Positions 1-5,977 of a stretch of DNA of 16,380 nt are shown piece by piece. Position 1 is the stretch's first letter; every line of letters starts with the position of its first letter. The stretch is from positions 1-16,380 of the forward strand of contig JAMDDL010000005.1 of NCBI GenBank assembly GCA_023488645.1, given 5' to 3'. This stretch comes from Actinomycetota bacterium. GTDB taxonomy: Bacteria > Actinomycetota > Humimicrobiia > Humimicrobiales > Humimicrobiaceae. A model generated the notes under the pieces. The model saw nothing but the letters and a program-made list of their open reading frames with translations, searched no databases and was not told the DNA's origin. The position numbers and the translations under genes are program-made.

Positions 1-2
1 AT

Positions 3-596
3 TATGAAACAAAGAAGTATAAATTAAGCATAAAATTTGTAGAAATTGCAAATCAGGTTATTCAAAACCTGGATATAATCAGTGGTGCAAAAAAATATAT
101 TGATGAATTAAATAATATTACTAAAGAGACTATCCATCTTGCAAAATTAATTGGAAATGAAGTTGTTTATGTAGATAAAAGGGAAAGTTTAAGTCCAATA
201 AGATTATATTCTCAGATAGGTAAGAATGCTCCTTGGCATTGTACGGGTGTAGGAAAAGTAATACTTGCTTTTCAATCTATAGAGTTTCAGGAAAGAATTA
301 TTAATTCATATGATTTTTGTAAATATACTGGTAATACTATCACAAATAAGGAAGATTTCATGAAAGAGTTGAATAAAATAAAGGAGTTGGGCTATGCTAC
401 AGACAGAGAAGAGCATCAAAAAAATGTAGGCTGCATTGCTGCTCCGATATATGATCATACTCAAAATGTTGTGGCATCCATGAGTGTTACTTTTATTTTT
501 GGTATAGAAAATCTGGACAAGCAGCTTGAAAAATATAAAGATCTGATTTTGAAAAACAGCATGCTTATATCTCAAAAATTAGGCTATAAGTATTAA
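3..596 (+). CDS. IclR-family transcriptional regulator, C-terminal part (5' end outside window)
   Basis: The frame is open from the window edge to the TAA at 594-596, giving about 197 residues. They match the effector-binding domain of IclR/KdgR-type regulators. Diagnostic stretches are APWHCTGVGKVILAF and, nearer the C-terminus, GYATDREEHQKNVGCIAAPI followed by a VVASMSVT strand, which together form the ligand pocket in this family. The N-terminal winged helix-turn-helix lies mostly or wholly upstream of the window, so DNA contacts cannot be inspected. IclR proteins usually bind short palindromes as dimers of dimers and often control neighbouring catabolic operons. The paired palindromes at 2581-2613 and 5541-5573 are good candidate targets. 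The gene converges on the minus-strand unit ending at 673. The family call is firm; the effector is unknown, though a sugar acid would suit the aldolase next door. Confidence 0.93.
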   Translation, partial: YETKKYKLSIKFVEIANQVIQNLDIISGAKKYIDELNNITKETIHLAKLIGNEVVYVDKRESLSPIRLYSQIGKNAPWHCTGVGKVILAFQSIEFQERIINSYDFCKYTGNTITNKEDFMKELNKIKELGYATDREEHQKNVGCIAAPIYDHTQNVVASMSVTFIFGIENLDKQLEKYKDLILKNSMLISQKLGYKY

Positions 597-672
597 TTTC
601 AGGAATGATTGCAGTTATTGGTTAAAATCGGTTAATAAAATCCTATTTTTTTAATTAAACCTTATTTAATTA

Positions 673-1173
673 TTATGTAAGCTTATTAATACCAATTAAA
701 AATTTAAATACAACTTTTCTGACATTGATAGGATTGTTTATGCTAATACCAGGTCTATGTATATCTTCAGGAAAAAATATTGCATAATGGTTCTGGCTTA
801 ATGTAATGAAGCATTCATTATCGATACTGTCAAAAAATTCAATATCTTTTTCGGGATTATATTCCGAATAGGCTTTCTTAATATTTGAATAATCTGCAAA
901 TCCAATTTTCTCTTTACCATAAATAATATATTGCAAATCCAAATATTTTCTGTGAGCTTCAGCCGGTTTTTCTTTTATGTTTGTTGTTGTCTGATAAGAT
1001 GAAAGTATGTAATAAAAATTTTTACCTTCTATTTCAAAAATATTATCCGGCAGACTAGGAAAATTCAAACTTTCAATAAGATTGAATGCTTTTAATATTC
1101 TTTTATCCTCAAGGTAATTTAGTTGAGTACACATCTTTGAAAACTTTCCTGTTATCAATTTCAGCCCCGACAT
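673..1173 (-). CDS. YhcH/YjgK/YiaL (NanQ-like) family protein
   Basis: This 166-residue protein has the length and pattern of the YhcH/YjgK/YiaL cupin-like family (DUF386). Visible landmarks are EAHRKYLDLQYIIYGKEKIG in the middle, a later stretch with FFPEDIHRPGI, and a C-terminal KVVFKFLI strand. The His, Glu and Asp residues in these places belong to the conserved metal pocket of the family. Characterised members include the sialic-acid anomerase NanQ and relatives in sugar or sugar-acid gene clusters. The gene follows the DapA/NanA-like gene by 40 bases on the same strand, so the two are probably co-transcribed. Together they suggest handling of a 2-keto-3-deoxy sugar acid or sialic-acid-like compound; that is inference from context. 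The ribosome-binding site before the chosen ATG is weak, with a GGAA about 20 bases upstream, and a later ATG at residue 14 is possible. Confidence 0.88.
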   Translation of the reverse strand: MSGLKLITGKFSKMCTQLNYLEDKRILKAFNLIESLNFPSLPDNIFEIEGKNFYYILSSYQTTTNIKEKPAEAHRKYLDLQYIIYGKEKIGFADYSNIKKAYSEYNPEKDIEFFDSIDNECFITLSQNHYAIFFPEDIHRPGISINNPINVRKVVFKFLIGINKLT

Positions 1174-1213
1174 ATTCTAATGTTTTTAAAAAATTTCCTG
1201 ATACCTGATAATA

Positions 1214-2359
1214 TTATTTCTGGAAATTACTTACAATTTCCTGAGTTATCAGATGGATAATTCCTTCAATATCTTTATTGGTTTGTTTAGTTATTCCATT
1301 GGCTGAAGAATTTTCACAGTCGCTTTCGCAACCTTTGCAGTTGATGCAGCCGATATATTTATTATTTGAATGGATTAACTCTTTAGCCTGATAACTAAAA
1401 CTATCTGGTTTACTATAACCTTTAAAACTGTCATCATACAGAAGAGATTCTCCCGGGAAATAAACAGATAAAAGCTCTCTCATTATTGACTCAAGCTTTT
1501 TTTTGGTTTGCACCATATTTTCCATAAGTCTGGTGTTAAAGTGCATTTTTGGAGGTCCCATCTTAATTCCCCTTACATCCAGTGCTTCCTTAAAACCTTG
1601 CGGAAAATTTATACTTTTCATAACTCTTATAAGTTCCAGTATTGCTATCTGTAATTTAAGTGCGATGTCAAGTCTTCCTGCCTTGAAATTTTTATAGATT
1701 GCAATCATAAATTCAGGCAATATGCATGCTGTTGCAACCATGCAGCCATCCCCGCCTGCTGCCAGTGCAGCAAATAATATTTCTTCAGCACCAACAAGTA
1801 CTTTAAATTCAGGTTTAACTCTTCTTGTCATATCAATGAGGTTCATTACGTTTACCATATTCCCGGAAGAATCCTTTATTCCGACAATATTAGGAAGACT
1901 GCATAAATTTGCTGCAATTTCCGGAGTAATTTCATTTGCAAAAAATGGAATATTATAAAGAAATATCGGTATATCTACTGAAAGTGCTACTTTTTTTAGA
2001 TGGCCTTCAACTATCTCGTTTATATTTTTAAAAAAGTATGGGCCATGCAGAACTACTCCCGAACATCCCTTTTCTCTTGCATAATCAGCAATCTCAATAG
2101 ATTTTTGATAGCATGTTGCACCAGTTCCCGGAATTATATCAACTCTGCCTATTGCAGCATCCATAACTATATCTATTAAATACTTTCTTTCATCCATATC
2201 AAGGTGTACATATTCACCGCATGATGAAACTGGAAATATTCCATCTATTTCCTTTTCAATTAAAAAATTTACCATTTTTACTACTTCCTTTTCTGCAATT
2301 CTACCCTTGTCATCAAAAGGGGTTAGCATTGCAACAATTACACCTTCCGGGATATGCAT
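1214..2359 (-). CDS. DapA/NanA-family aldolase-like protein with Cys-rich C-terminal extension
   Basis: Residues 1 to about 297 form a DHDPS/N-acetylneuraminate-lyase class I aldolase barrel. Visible are an N-terminal GVIVAMLTPF strand, the substrate-carboxylate loop SSCGE (45-49), Tyr135 in FLYNIP and the Schiff-base Lys162 in IVGIKDSSGN. Such enzymes cleave or form 2-keto acids using pyruvate. The family is normally near 300 residues. This protein has 381, with an added tail of roughly 85 residues carrying Cys338, Cys341, Cys344 and Cys348 in the spacing CX2CX2CX3C, as in one [4Fe-4S] site of bacterial ferredoxins but without the usual following Pro. An AGGAG lies five bases before the ATG (plus-strand 2365-2369), supporting the start. 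It is first in a two-gene unit with the YhcH-like gene. The substrate is unknown; a keto-deoxy sugar acid is plausible from the neighbour. The catalytic residues are present, so activity is likely. Confidence 0.9.
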   Translation of the reverse strand: MHIPEGVIVAMLTPFDDKGRIAEKEVVKMVNFLIEKEIDGIFPVSSCGEYVHLDMDERKYLIDIVMDAAIGRVDIIPGTGATCYQKSIEIADYAREKGCSGVVLHGPYFFKNINEIVEGHLKKVALSVDIPIFLYNIPFFANEITPEIAANLCSLPNIVGIKDSSGNMVNVMNLIDMTRRVKPEFKVLVGAEEILFAALAAGGDGCMVATACILPEFMIAIYKNFKAGRLDIALKLQIAILELIRVMKSINFPQGFKEALDVRGIKMGPPKMHFNTRLMENMVQTKKKLESIMRELLSVYFPGESLLYDDSFKGYSKPDSFSYQAKELIHSNNKYIGCINCKGCESDCENSSANGITKQTNKDIEGIIHLITQEIVSNFQK

Positions 2360-2549
2360 TTTTACTCCTGTTAATTAAAGATTGTTAAAAATAAAATTTA
2401 TATTTAGCGCAAATTAACTAAAAAACTAAATTTAAATATTAATTATAAACTTCTTAAAAAGATATATAAAATTTCAGTTTAAATTTTAAAAGCAATCTTG
2501 TGAATTGTAACGCATTTTATCATTAAACTATAAAAAAAATTTTAAAAAC

Positions 2550-2578
2550 TGGACAAACTTTCTAAAAATATATATCAT
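2550..2578 (+). promoter_or_regulatory. Promoter 1 (-35 TGGACA, 17-base spacer, -10 TATCAT)
   Basis: TGGACA at 2550-2555 and TATCAT at 2573-2578 are separated by 17 bases, matching the sigma-70/SigA pattern with one mismatch to TTGACA plus a second conservative change, and two to TATAAT. The call is strengthened because the same arrangement, with TAGACA and the identical TATATCATTA block, recurs upstream of the transporter operon at 5510-5538. In both places the double palindrome begins three bases after the -10, so transcription would start inside or beside the first operator. It would drive the MlrC remnant, RraA-family and aminotransferase genes. Confidence 0.72.
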
Positions 2579-2580
2579 TA

Positions 2581-2613
2581 TCCATAATATGAACTCCAAT
2601 TTCACAATATGAA
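2581..2613. promoter_or_regulatory. Double palindromic operator 1, probable IclR-type site
   Basis: Two 13-base imperfect palindromes, TCCATAATATGAA (2581-2593) and TTCACAATATGAA (2601-2613), have centres exactly 20 bases apart, close to two helical turns. They start directly after the -10 element at 2573-2578, a position suited to repression by blocking initiation or early elongation. A cleaner version with the same 20-base spacing lies at 5541-5573. Palindromes with TTCAT and ATGAA arms suit IclR/KdgR-type dimers, and an IclR gene lies about 2 kb away, but the regulator is not proven. The site could also affect the divergent aldolase unit. Confidence 0.75.
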
Positions 2614-2779
2614 ATATGCAACTAGAGTAAAATTTTATTTTATATTCATGATTTTGTAAATAATTTAATTTAATTTTTTAATTTTTAGTCTGAGAATATT
2701 TTAAGTTAAAACTAAAGGATTTATAAAAAATGAGTTCAAATATGACTTCAAGGAATTTATGACTCCAAATTATAAATAG

Positions 2780-3142
2780 ATGATAAGCTTTTTAAAATCA
2801 AAAGGGTTTAAAAATTTTATTGTTGATACTGATGCATTAATGTCAAACAAACCTCCGGTAATTTTATTAGATGTTGCAGATAATATAGGTGAAGGAACGT
2901 CTGGTGACGGAACTGAGTTACTAAGAGAATTACTTAAAAAAAATGCAGATGGCGCGGTATTGAAGGAAGTAATTGCATGGAAAACAGGAATCAATATTAA
3001 GACTGGAGAAATTATATATGTTGATACCCCGGGGTTATGTAATGCAGACTTGAGTTCTTTTAATTATAAAAATATAAACGGACCTGTATATCCGTTGGAT
3101 GATTTTGAATTGGATTTGAAAAAATTGATAACCGTTTTTTGA
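2780..3142 (+). pseudogene. Remnant of an MlrC / M81-family metallopeptidase gene
   Basis: The 120-residue frame joins two blocks from the C-terminal half of the microcystinase-C (MlrC, DUF1485/M81) family. The first, starting near residue 27, reads PVILLDVADNIGEGTSGDGT followed by a Leu-rich helix. The second, near residue 79, contains VDTPGLCNADLSSFNY and ends in a GPVYPLD segment, which resembles the extreme C-terminus of the family. Intact members are near 480-500 residues; here the whole N-terminal domain and roughly 100 residues between the two blocks are missing, the latter without loss of frame. A domain-sized new protein cannot be excluded, but loss of most of the fold argues for a decayed gene. 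It is the first recognisable coding relic after promoter 1. MlrC-like enzymes are often found beside amidohydrolases and transporters. Confidence 0.78.
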
Positions 3143-3223
3143 TAATGAGGCCAGCAAGTTAAGGCTTTAATATGATTAGAAGGTGAATTTAATAAATTTT
3201 TAGCTTGGAAAGGTTTAAAGTTA

Positions 3224-3892
3224 ATGAAGATTAGGGAAATGAATTTAGAAACCTTTAAGTTTATGAAGGAAGAATTTTATTCAGGTGTAATTTCTGACAT
3301 ACTTGATGATTTTGGATTAAGAAATCAGCATTTAGATCCTTCAATAAAACCGGTAAATTCTCAATTAAAAGTTGCAGGGAAAGCCATGACCATGTTATCA
3401 GTAGACACTTATAATATTCCTGAGAGACCTTATGAGATGGAATTACAAGCTCTTGATGAACTTAAAGAAGGTCAGGTGGTTGTAGTAACTTCAAATTTTT
3501 CTAAAAGAACAGGTTTTTGGGGAGAATTACTTACTACATTAGCTATGCGCAGAGGATGTAACGGAGCTGTTATGGATGCTTACACAAGAGATACTGCAAA
3601 AATTTTAAAATTAGGATTTCCATTATTTGTTACAGGTTACTCACCTGTTGATTCAAAAGGCCGCAGTGAAGTTATTTCATATAATTGCCATATTGAATTA
3701 AGCGGGGTCCCGGTTGATCCAGGAGATATAGTTTTTGGTGATATTGACGGAATTATAATAATTCCAAAAGATATCGCAGTTGAAGTTGTGAATAAGGTAT
3801 ATGAAAAGATTCACAGTGAAAATAAGGTTAGGGAGGAATTGTTACAAGGTAAAAGTATTACAGAAGTCTATAATAAATATAAAATATTATAA
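3224..3892 (+). CDS. RraA-family protein (HMG/CHA aldolase-like)
   Basis: The 222 residues fit the RraA/demethylmenaquinone-methyltransferase-like fold. Family marks are the GEL at 100-102, the GAVMDAYTRD run ending in Arg122-Asp123, a GVPVDPGDIVFGD segment and the GDIDGIIIIP motif ending near residue 181. In characterised 4-hydroxy-4-methyl-2-oxoglutarate / oxaloacetate aldolases the equivalent Gly-Glu loop and Arg-Asp pair bind metal and substrate. Here the usual DG before the RD region is replaced by DAYT, a modest deviation. The family also includes RNase E inhibitors, but Lys/Arg context and the catabolic neighbourhood favour a small-molecule aldolase or decarboxylase role (inference). 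A GGAAAGG at 3207-3213 lies ten bases before the ATG. It sits between two gene scars and is probably transcribed from promoter 1 with the aminotransferase. Confidence 0.87.
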   Translation: MKIREMNLETFKFMKEEFYSGVISDILDDFGLRNQHLDPSIKPVNSQLKVAGKAMTMLSVDTYNIPERPYEMELQALDELKEGQVVVVTSNFSKRTGFWGELLTTLAMRRGCNGAVMDAYTRDTAKILKLGFPLFVTGYSPVDSKGRSEVISYNCHIELSGVPVDPGDIVFGDIDGIIIIPKDIAVEVVNKVYEKIHSENKVREELLQGKSITEVYNKYKIL

Positions 3893-3924
3893 TTTATTAA
3901 ATTAAAATTCTGAAAGAGAAAAAA

Positions 3925-4178
3925 ATGTCCTTAGAAAATCTATTTACAGTCCCAATTATTTTAATAAGTCCCGAGCCTTAACAACTGATGAACTGGATAT
4001 GCTTGTTGGATGCTTTATTGATGCGGATGTTATTATAGTTGCAGTAAACCAGGCACCGGAAAAAGAATATATTAAAAAATTAAAAGCTGAAGAGTTTTAC
4101 ATAATTGGCGACTGCAGCAGTGTCGGAAAAATAAAAGATGCCGTTTCAGAAGATGAAAGAGTCGGCAGGTGGATTTAA
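3925..4178 (+). pseudogene. Deletion scar of a third old-yellow-enzyme (BaiCD/FadH-like) reductase
   Basis: Three collinear pieces of the 649-residue reductase seen intact at 10784-12733 survive here in 254 bases. The ATG at 3925 opens MSLENLFT, matching MALDNLFT at the start of the intact copy. After a change of frame, RALTTDELDMLVGCF resembles intact residues 130-144. Then ADVIIVAVNQ through IIGDCSSVGKIKDAV to VGRWI and TAA at 4176-4178 matches residues 597-649, the end of the FAD/NAD domain. Two large internal deletions and a frameshift therefore remove the FMN barrel, Fe-S site and most of the nucleotide-binding domains. A GAAAGAGAAAAAAATG start context resembles that of the intact copy. 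The homology is direct comparison within this window, so I am confident it is a relic; it is surely inactive as a reductase. Confidence 0.88.
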
Positions 4179-4208
4179 TAATCATACTATATATTTCAAG
4201 CAACATGC

Positions 4209-4214
4209 AGGAGG
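4209..4214 (+). promoter_or_regulatory. Ribosome binding site deciding the aminotransferase start
   Basis: AGGAGG at 4209-4214 stands four bases before ATG 4219. It marks that codon as the start rather than the in-frame ATG at 4138, whose first 27 codons overlap the reductase relic in another frame and have no family resemblance. Confidence 0.85.
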
Positions 4215-4218
4215 AATT

Positions 4219-5361
4219 ATGAAGTATTTATTGATGATCCCTGGTCCGGTTGAATCACCGGATGAAGTAATAGAAGCATTTAATGGACAGACCATAGCAC
4301 ATTATGGTAAAGAATTTAGAGATTTATATCTGGAAACTGGTGAAAGGCTGTCAAGAGTACTAGGGTCAAAAACAGTATGGTCTTTCCTTATGCCAGGTTC
4401 GGGATCAACCGCACTTGAAACTATAGGAGCTACATTTTGCAATTCAAGAAATTGTTTAATCATAAATAATGGTCATTTCGGTGAAAGACTTTATGATGTT
4501 GCTACCAGATATTCTTCAAATGTAGATCAGGTTCTTTTTGAAGTAGGGCAGTCAGTAGATCTTAAAACTGTGGAAAATCAGTTAAAGAAAAAGAAATATG
4601 ACCTTGTATGGATGGTTCATGTTGACACAAGTGTTGGAATACTTAATCCAATAAAAGAAGTTGCCTCACTTGCTAAAAAATATGATTGTGAATTTTTCAC
4701 TGATGCCATTGCAAGTTCTGCCATAGAAGAAATAAAGATGGATAAGTGGGGCATTGATGGCATTGCAACATCGTCACAGAAAGGCTTTTCCTGCCCTGCA
4801 GGATTAGGTTTATTAACAATAAGCGAAAGACTTATTAAAACTATAAAATCATTGCCAGCGCCTAAGTCATGGTATTCTGATTTAAAAGTCTGGATAGATT
4901 ATTATCATGATTGGAATGACTGGCACCCTTATCCTGTTACTTTACCTACAAATACTGTAAAGGCTCTAGCAAAAAGCCTTGAAATTCTCGAAACAAAGGG
5001 TATTGAAAATAGACTATCCCTCCATAGAAGTGTATCTGGTAAGTTAATTAAATCAATAAGATTATTGGGTCTTGATACATATATTCCTGAAAATCACATC
5101 GCACATGGATTAACTGCGGTAAATACTCTGGGAAAATTTTATGCTCCTGATTTTGTTGGGTTTATAAGGGAAAAGTTTTCTATTCAAATTGGCGGTGCGC
5201 TTAATGCCAAAATGAAAACTGTAGTTTTCAGGATTGGACATATGAGCGAAAAACAATGCCAGACAAGAAATCTGGTTTCGGTTATAAGCGCACTTGGTGT
5301 TTACATGAAATCAAAAAACATGACAGTACCATTAGATGAAGCTATAGCATCTCTTTTATAA
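4219..5361 (+). CDS. Class V PLP-dependent aminotransferase (alanine/serine-glyoxylate type)
   Basis: From the AGGAGG-supported ATG the protein has 380 residues, typical of the alanine-glyoxylate / serine-pyruvate aminotransferase family. The N-terminus MKYLLMIPGPVESPDEV is the family's substrate-side entrance. PGSGSTALE (59-67) gives the phosphate-binding turn, HVDTSVG (134-140) the usual His-x-Glu/Asp-Thr-Ser/Thr-x-Gly motif, Asp162 in FTDAIAS contacts the pyridine nitrogen, and Lys188 in TSSQKGFSCPAG is the Schiff-base lysine. All key residues are present, so the enzyme should be active in the cytoplasm, moving an amino group between an amino acid and a 2-oxo acid. Relatives also include ureidoglycine-glyoxylate aminotransferase and 2-aminoethylphosphonate-type enzymes; no residue here lets me choose. 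It follows the RraA-family gene and the reductase scar and probably ends the promoter 1 unit, since a large hairpin follows. Confidence 0.92.
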   Translation: MKYLLMIPGPVESPDEVIEAFNGQTIAHYGKEFRDLYLETGERLSRVLGSKTVWSFLMPGSGSTALETIGATFCNSRNCLIINNGHFGERLYDVATRYSSNVDQVLFEVGQSVDLKTVENQLKKKKYDLVWMVHVDTSVGILNPIKEVASLAKKYDCEFFTDAIASSAIEEIKMDKWGIDGIATSSQKGFSCPAGLGLLTISERLIKTIKSLPAPKSWYSDLKVWIDYYHDWNDWHPYPVTLPTNTVKALAKSLEILETKGIENRLSLHRSVSGKLIKSIRLLGLDTYIPENHIAHGLTAVNTLGKFYAPDFVGFIREKFSIQIGGALNAKMKTVVFRIGHMSEKQCQTRNLVSVISALGVYMKSKNMTVPLDEAIASLL

Positions 5362-5381
5362 AGTTATTCTAAATAATTTTT

Positions 5382-5494
5382 AAGGGGGGTATTCACTTGA
5401 CTTCGGTTCACACTATATGAATTAAAATGTAAGGGGTATAAGACCGCACAAACACTATATATAGTAGTTACTTCAGTTAAGTGAATACCCCCTT
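5382..5494. mobile_element. MITE-like element with imperfect terminal inverted repeats
   Basis: The left end AAGGGGGGTATTCACTT (5382-5398) is the reverse complement of the right end AAGTGAATACCCCCTT (5479-5494) except for one extra G. Weaker complementarity continues inward through the ACTATAT blocks (about 5412-5418 and 5453-5460), so most of the 113 bases could fold into one hairpin. AATTTTT flanks both ends (5375-5381 and 5495-5501) and may be a 7-base target duplication, although AT-rich surroundings make chance repeats likely. There is no coding capacity. The element stands right after the aminotransferase stop and right before promoter 2. Alternatively or additionally the G/C-rich stem followed by T-rich sequence could end transcription of the upstream unit. 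Confidence 0.6.
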
Positions 5495-5509
5495 AATTTT
5501 TTATTAATA

Positions 5510-5538
5510 TAGACAAACAAATTAAAAATGTATATCAT
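5510..5538 (+). promoter_or_regulatory. Promoter 2 (-35 TAGACA, 17-base spacer, -10 TATCAT)
   Basis: TAGACA at 5510-5515 and TATCAT at 5533-5538 are 17 bases apart. The -10 lies in the same TATATCATTA block as promoter 1, and the operator begins three bases later, again exactly as in promoter 1. The conserved spacing at two loci 2960 bases apart supports function. It should drive the transporter and catabolic genes from 5978 onward, giving a leader of roughly 430 bases that runs through a broken MBL-fold gene. Confidence 0.75.
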
Positions 5539-5540
5539 TA

Positions 5541-5573
5541 TTCATATTATGAACTATAGTTTCATATTATGAA
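5541..5573. promoter_or_regulatory. Double palindromic operator 2, probable IclR-type site
   Basis: Two identical perfect palindromes TTCATATTATGAA occupy 5541-5553 and 5561-5573, centres 20 bases apart. The second extends to TTTCATATTATGAAA (5560-5574). A further symmetry, TATGAA-N7-TTCATA, spans the gap between them. They cover the predicted transcription start of promoter 2, so a bound dimer pair would repress. This is the better-preserved copy of the site at 2581-2613. The IclR protein encoded at the left edge is the obvious candidate binder, by proximity and by the palindrome type; this is inference. Confidence 0.8.
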
Positions 5574-5670
5574 ACCAATACTAATTCTTAATTTTATATT
5601 CATGTTTTTGTAAATTTAATTTAATAAATTTTAATTACCTTTATCACAGTTTTAAAGGCAGGGGATTTAA

Positions 5671-5863
5671 TTGAAAATAATCGAAAGAATATACATTGTT
5701 GGAAGCGAAAATTATGGATCAAGCCATAATTTTGACTGCAATGTTTATTTAATTGATTTTAAAGATGGGTTGATAATGCTTTTTTAACAATAGAACAAAA
5801 GAATTACTTTAATTTGTTGGTAACAATATAAGAAATATTATAGAAAATATTAAAATTGAAGGG
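5671..5863 (+). pseudogene. Broken N-terminus of a metallo-beta-lactamase-fold hydrolase gene
   Basis: A TTG at 5671, nine bases after the GGGG of GCAGGGGAT, opens 38 codons ending in TAA at 5785. They encode IERIYIVGSENYGSSHNFDC followed by NVYLIDFKDGLIMLF. This is the usual first beta-hairpin of MBL-fold proteins, where the sequence should continue into an Asp-x-Gly turn. After a short disrupted stretch the match resumes in another frame at 5819 with GNNIRNIIENIKIEG, the first helix of that fold, and then stops. The HxHxDH metal motif and everything after it are absent. It would have been the first gene behind promoter 2; now it only forms leader RNA. Short and divergent, so the family call is moderate. 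Confidence 0.6.
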
Positions 5864-5977
5864 AGGTGAAGAGGGAAAATATTAAAATACCATTTTCTTT
5901 TAGGGAGGTGGACAAAAAGTGTGAAAATTAAAGAGATATGATGTATTTAAAAAAATAATATGGAAATGGAATAAAAA
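5861..5977 (+). other. Leader segment with two strong Shine-Dalgarno-like sites
   Basis: GGGAGGTGA (5861-5869) and AGGGAGGTGG (5902-5911) are excellent ribosome binding sites but serve no intact gene. The second stands nine bases before a GTG at 5921 that encodes only MKIKEI before TGA at 5939-5941. The start resembles MKIREM of the RraA-family protein at 3224, so it may be the relic of another such gene; six residues are too few to be sure. The lipoprotein gene itself has a weaker GGAAATGGA site at 5962-5970. Confidence 0.4.

Larger units (their letters stand above)
2360..2779. other. Divergent intergenic region, AT-rich
   Basis: This 420-base stretch separates the minus-strand aldolase unit from the plus-strand unit headed by an MlrC remnant. 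Its right half carries the promoter (2550-2578) and double palindrome (2581-2613) listed separately. Further right, an AAAGGA (2714-2719) precedes an ATG at 2730 that opens only a ten-codon frame, possibly the leftover start of a lost first gene. In the left half, where the promoter of the minus-strand unit should lie, I see an ATTATA at 2442-2447 (TATAAT on the minus strand) but no convincing -35 at the proper distance. No other gene was found here. Confidence 0.6.

Noticed and set aside
597..672. Bidirectional terminator between the convergent IclR and YhcH-like genes
   Set aside because: The region is AT-rich with T-runs, but I found no stable stem of useful length.
1503..1958. Two plus-strand frames within the aldolase gene
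   Set aside because: They are antisense to a well-supported conserved protein and look like codon-bias shadows.
4138..4218. Upstream extension of the aminotransferase to ATG 4138
   Set aside because: The 27 added residues overlap the reductase relic in another frame, and an AGGAGG sits just before ATG 4219, where family homology begins.
2581..5574. CRISPR-like repeats
   Set aside because: Only two palindrome pairs occur at promoters 3 kb apart; there are no regularly spaced spacers or cas genes.
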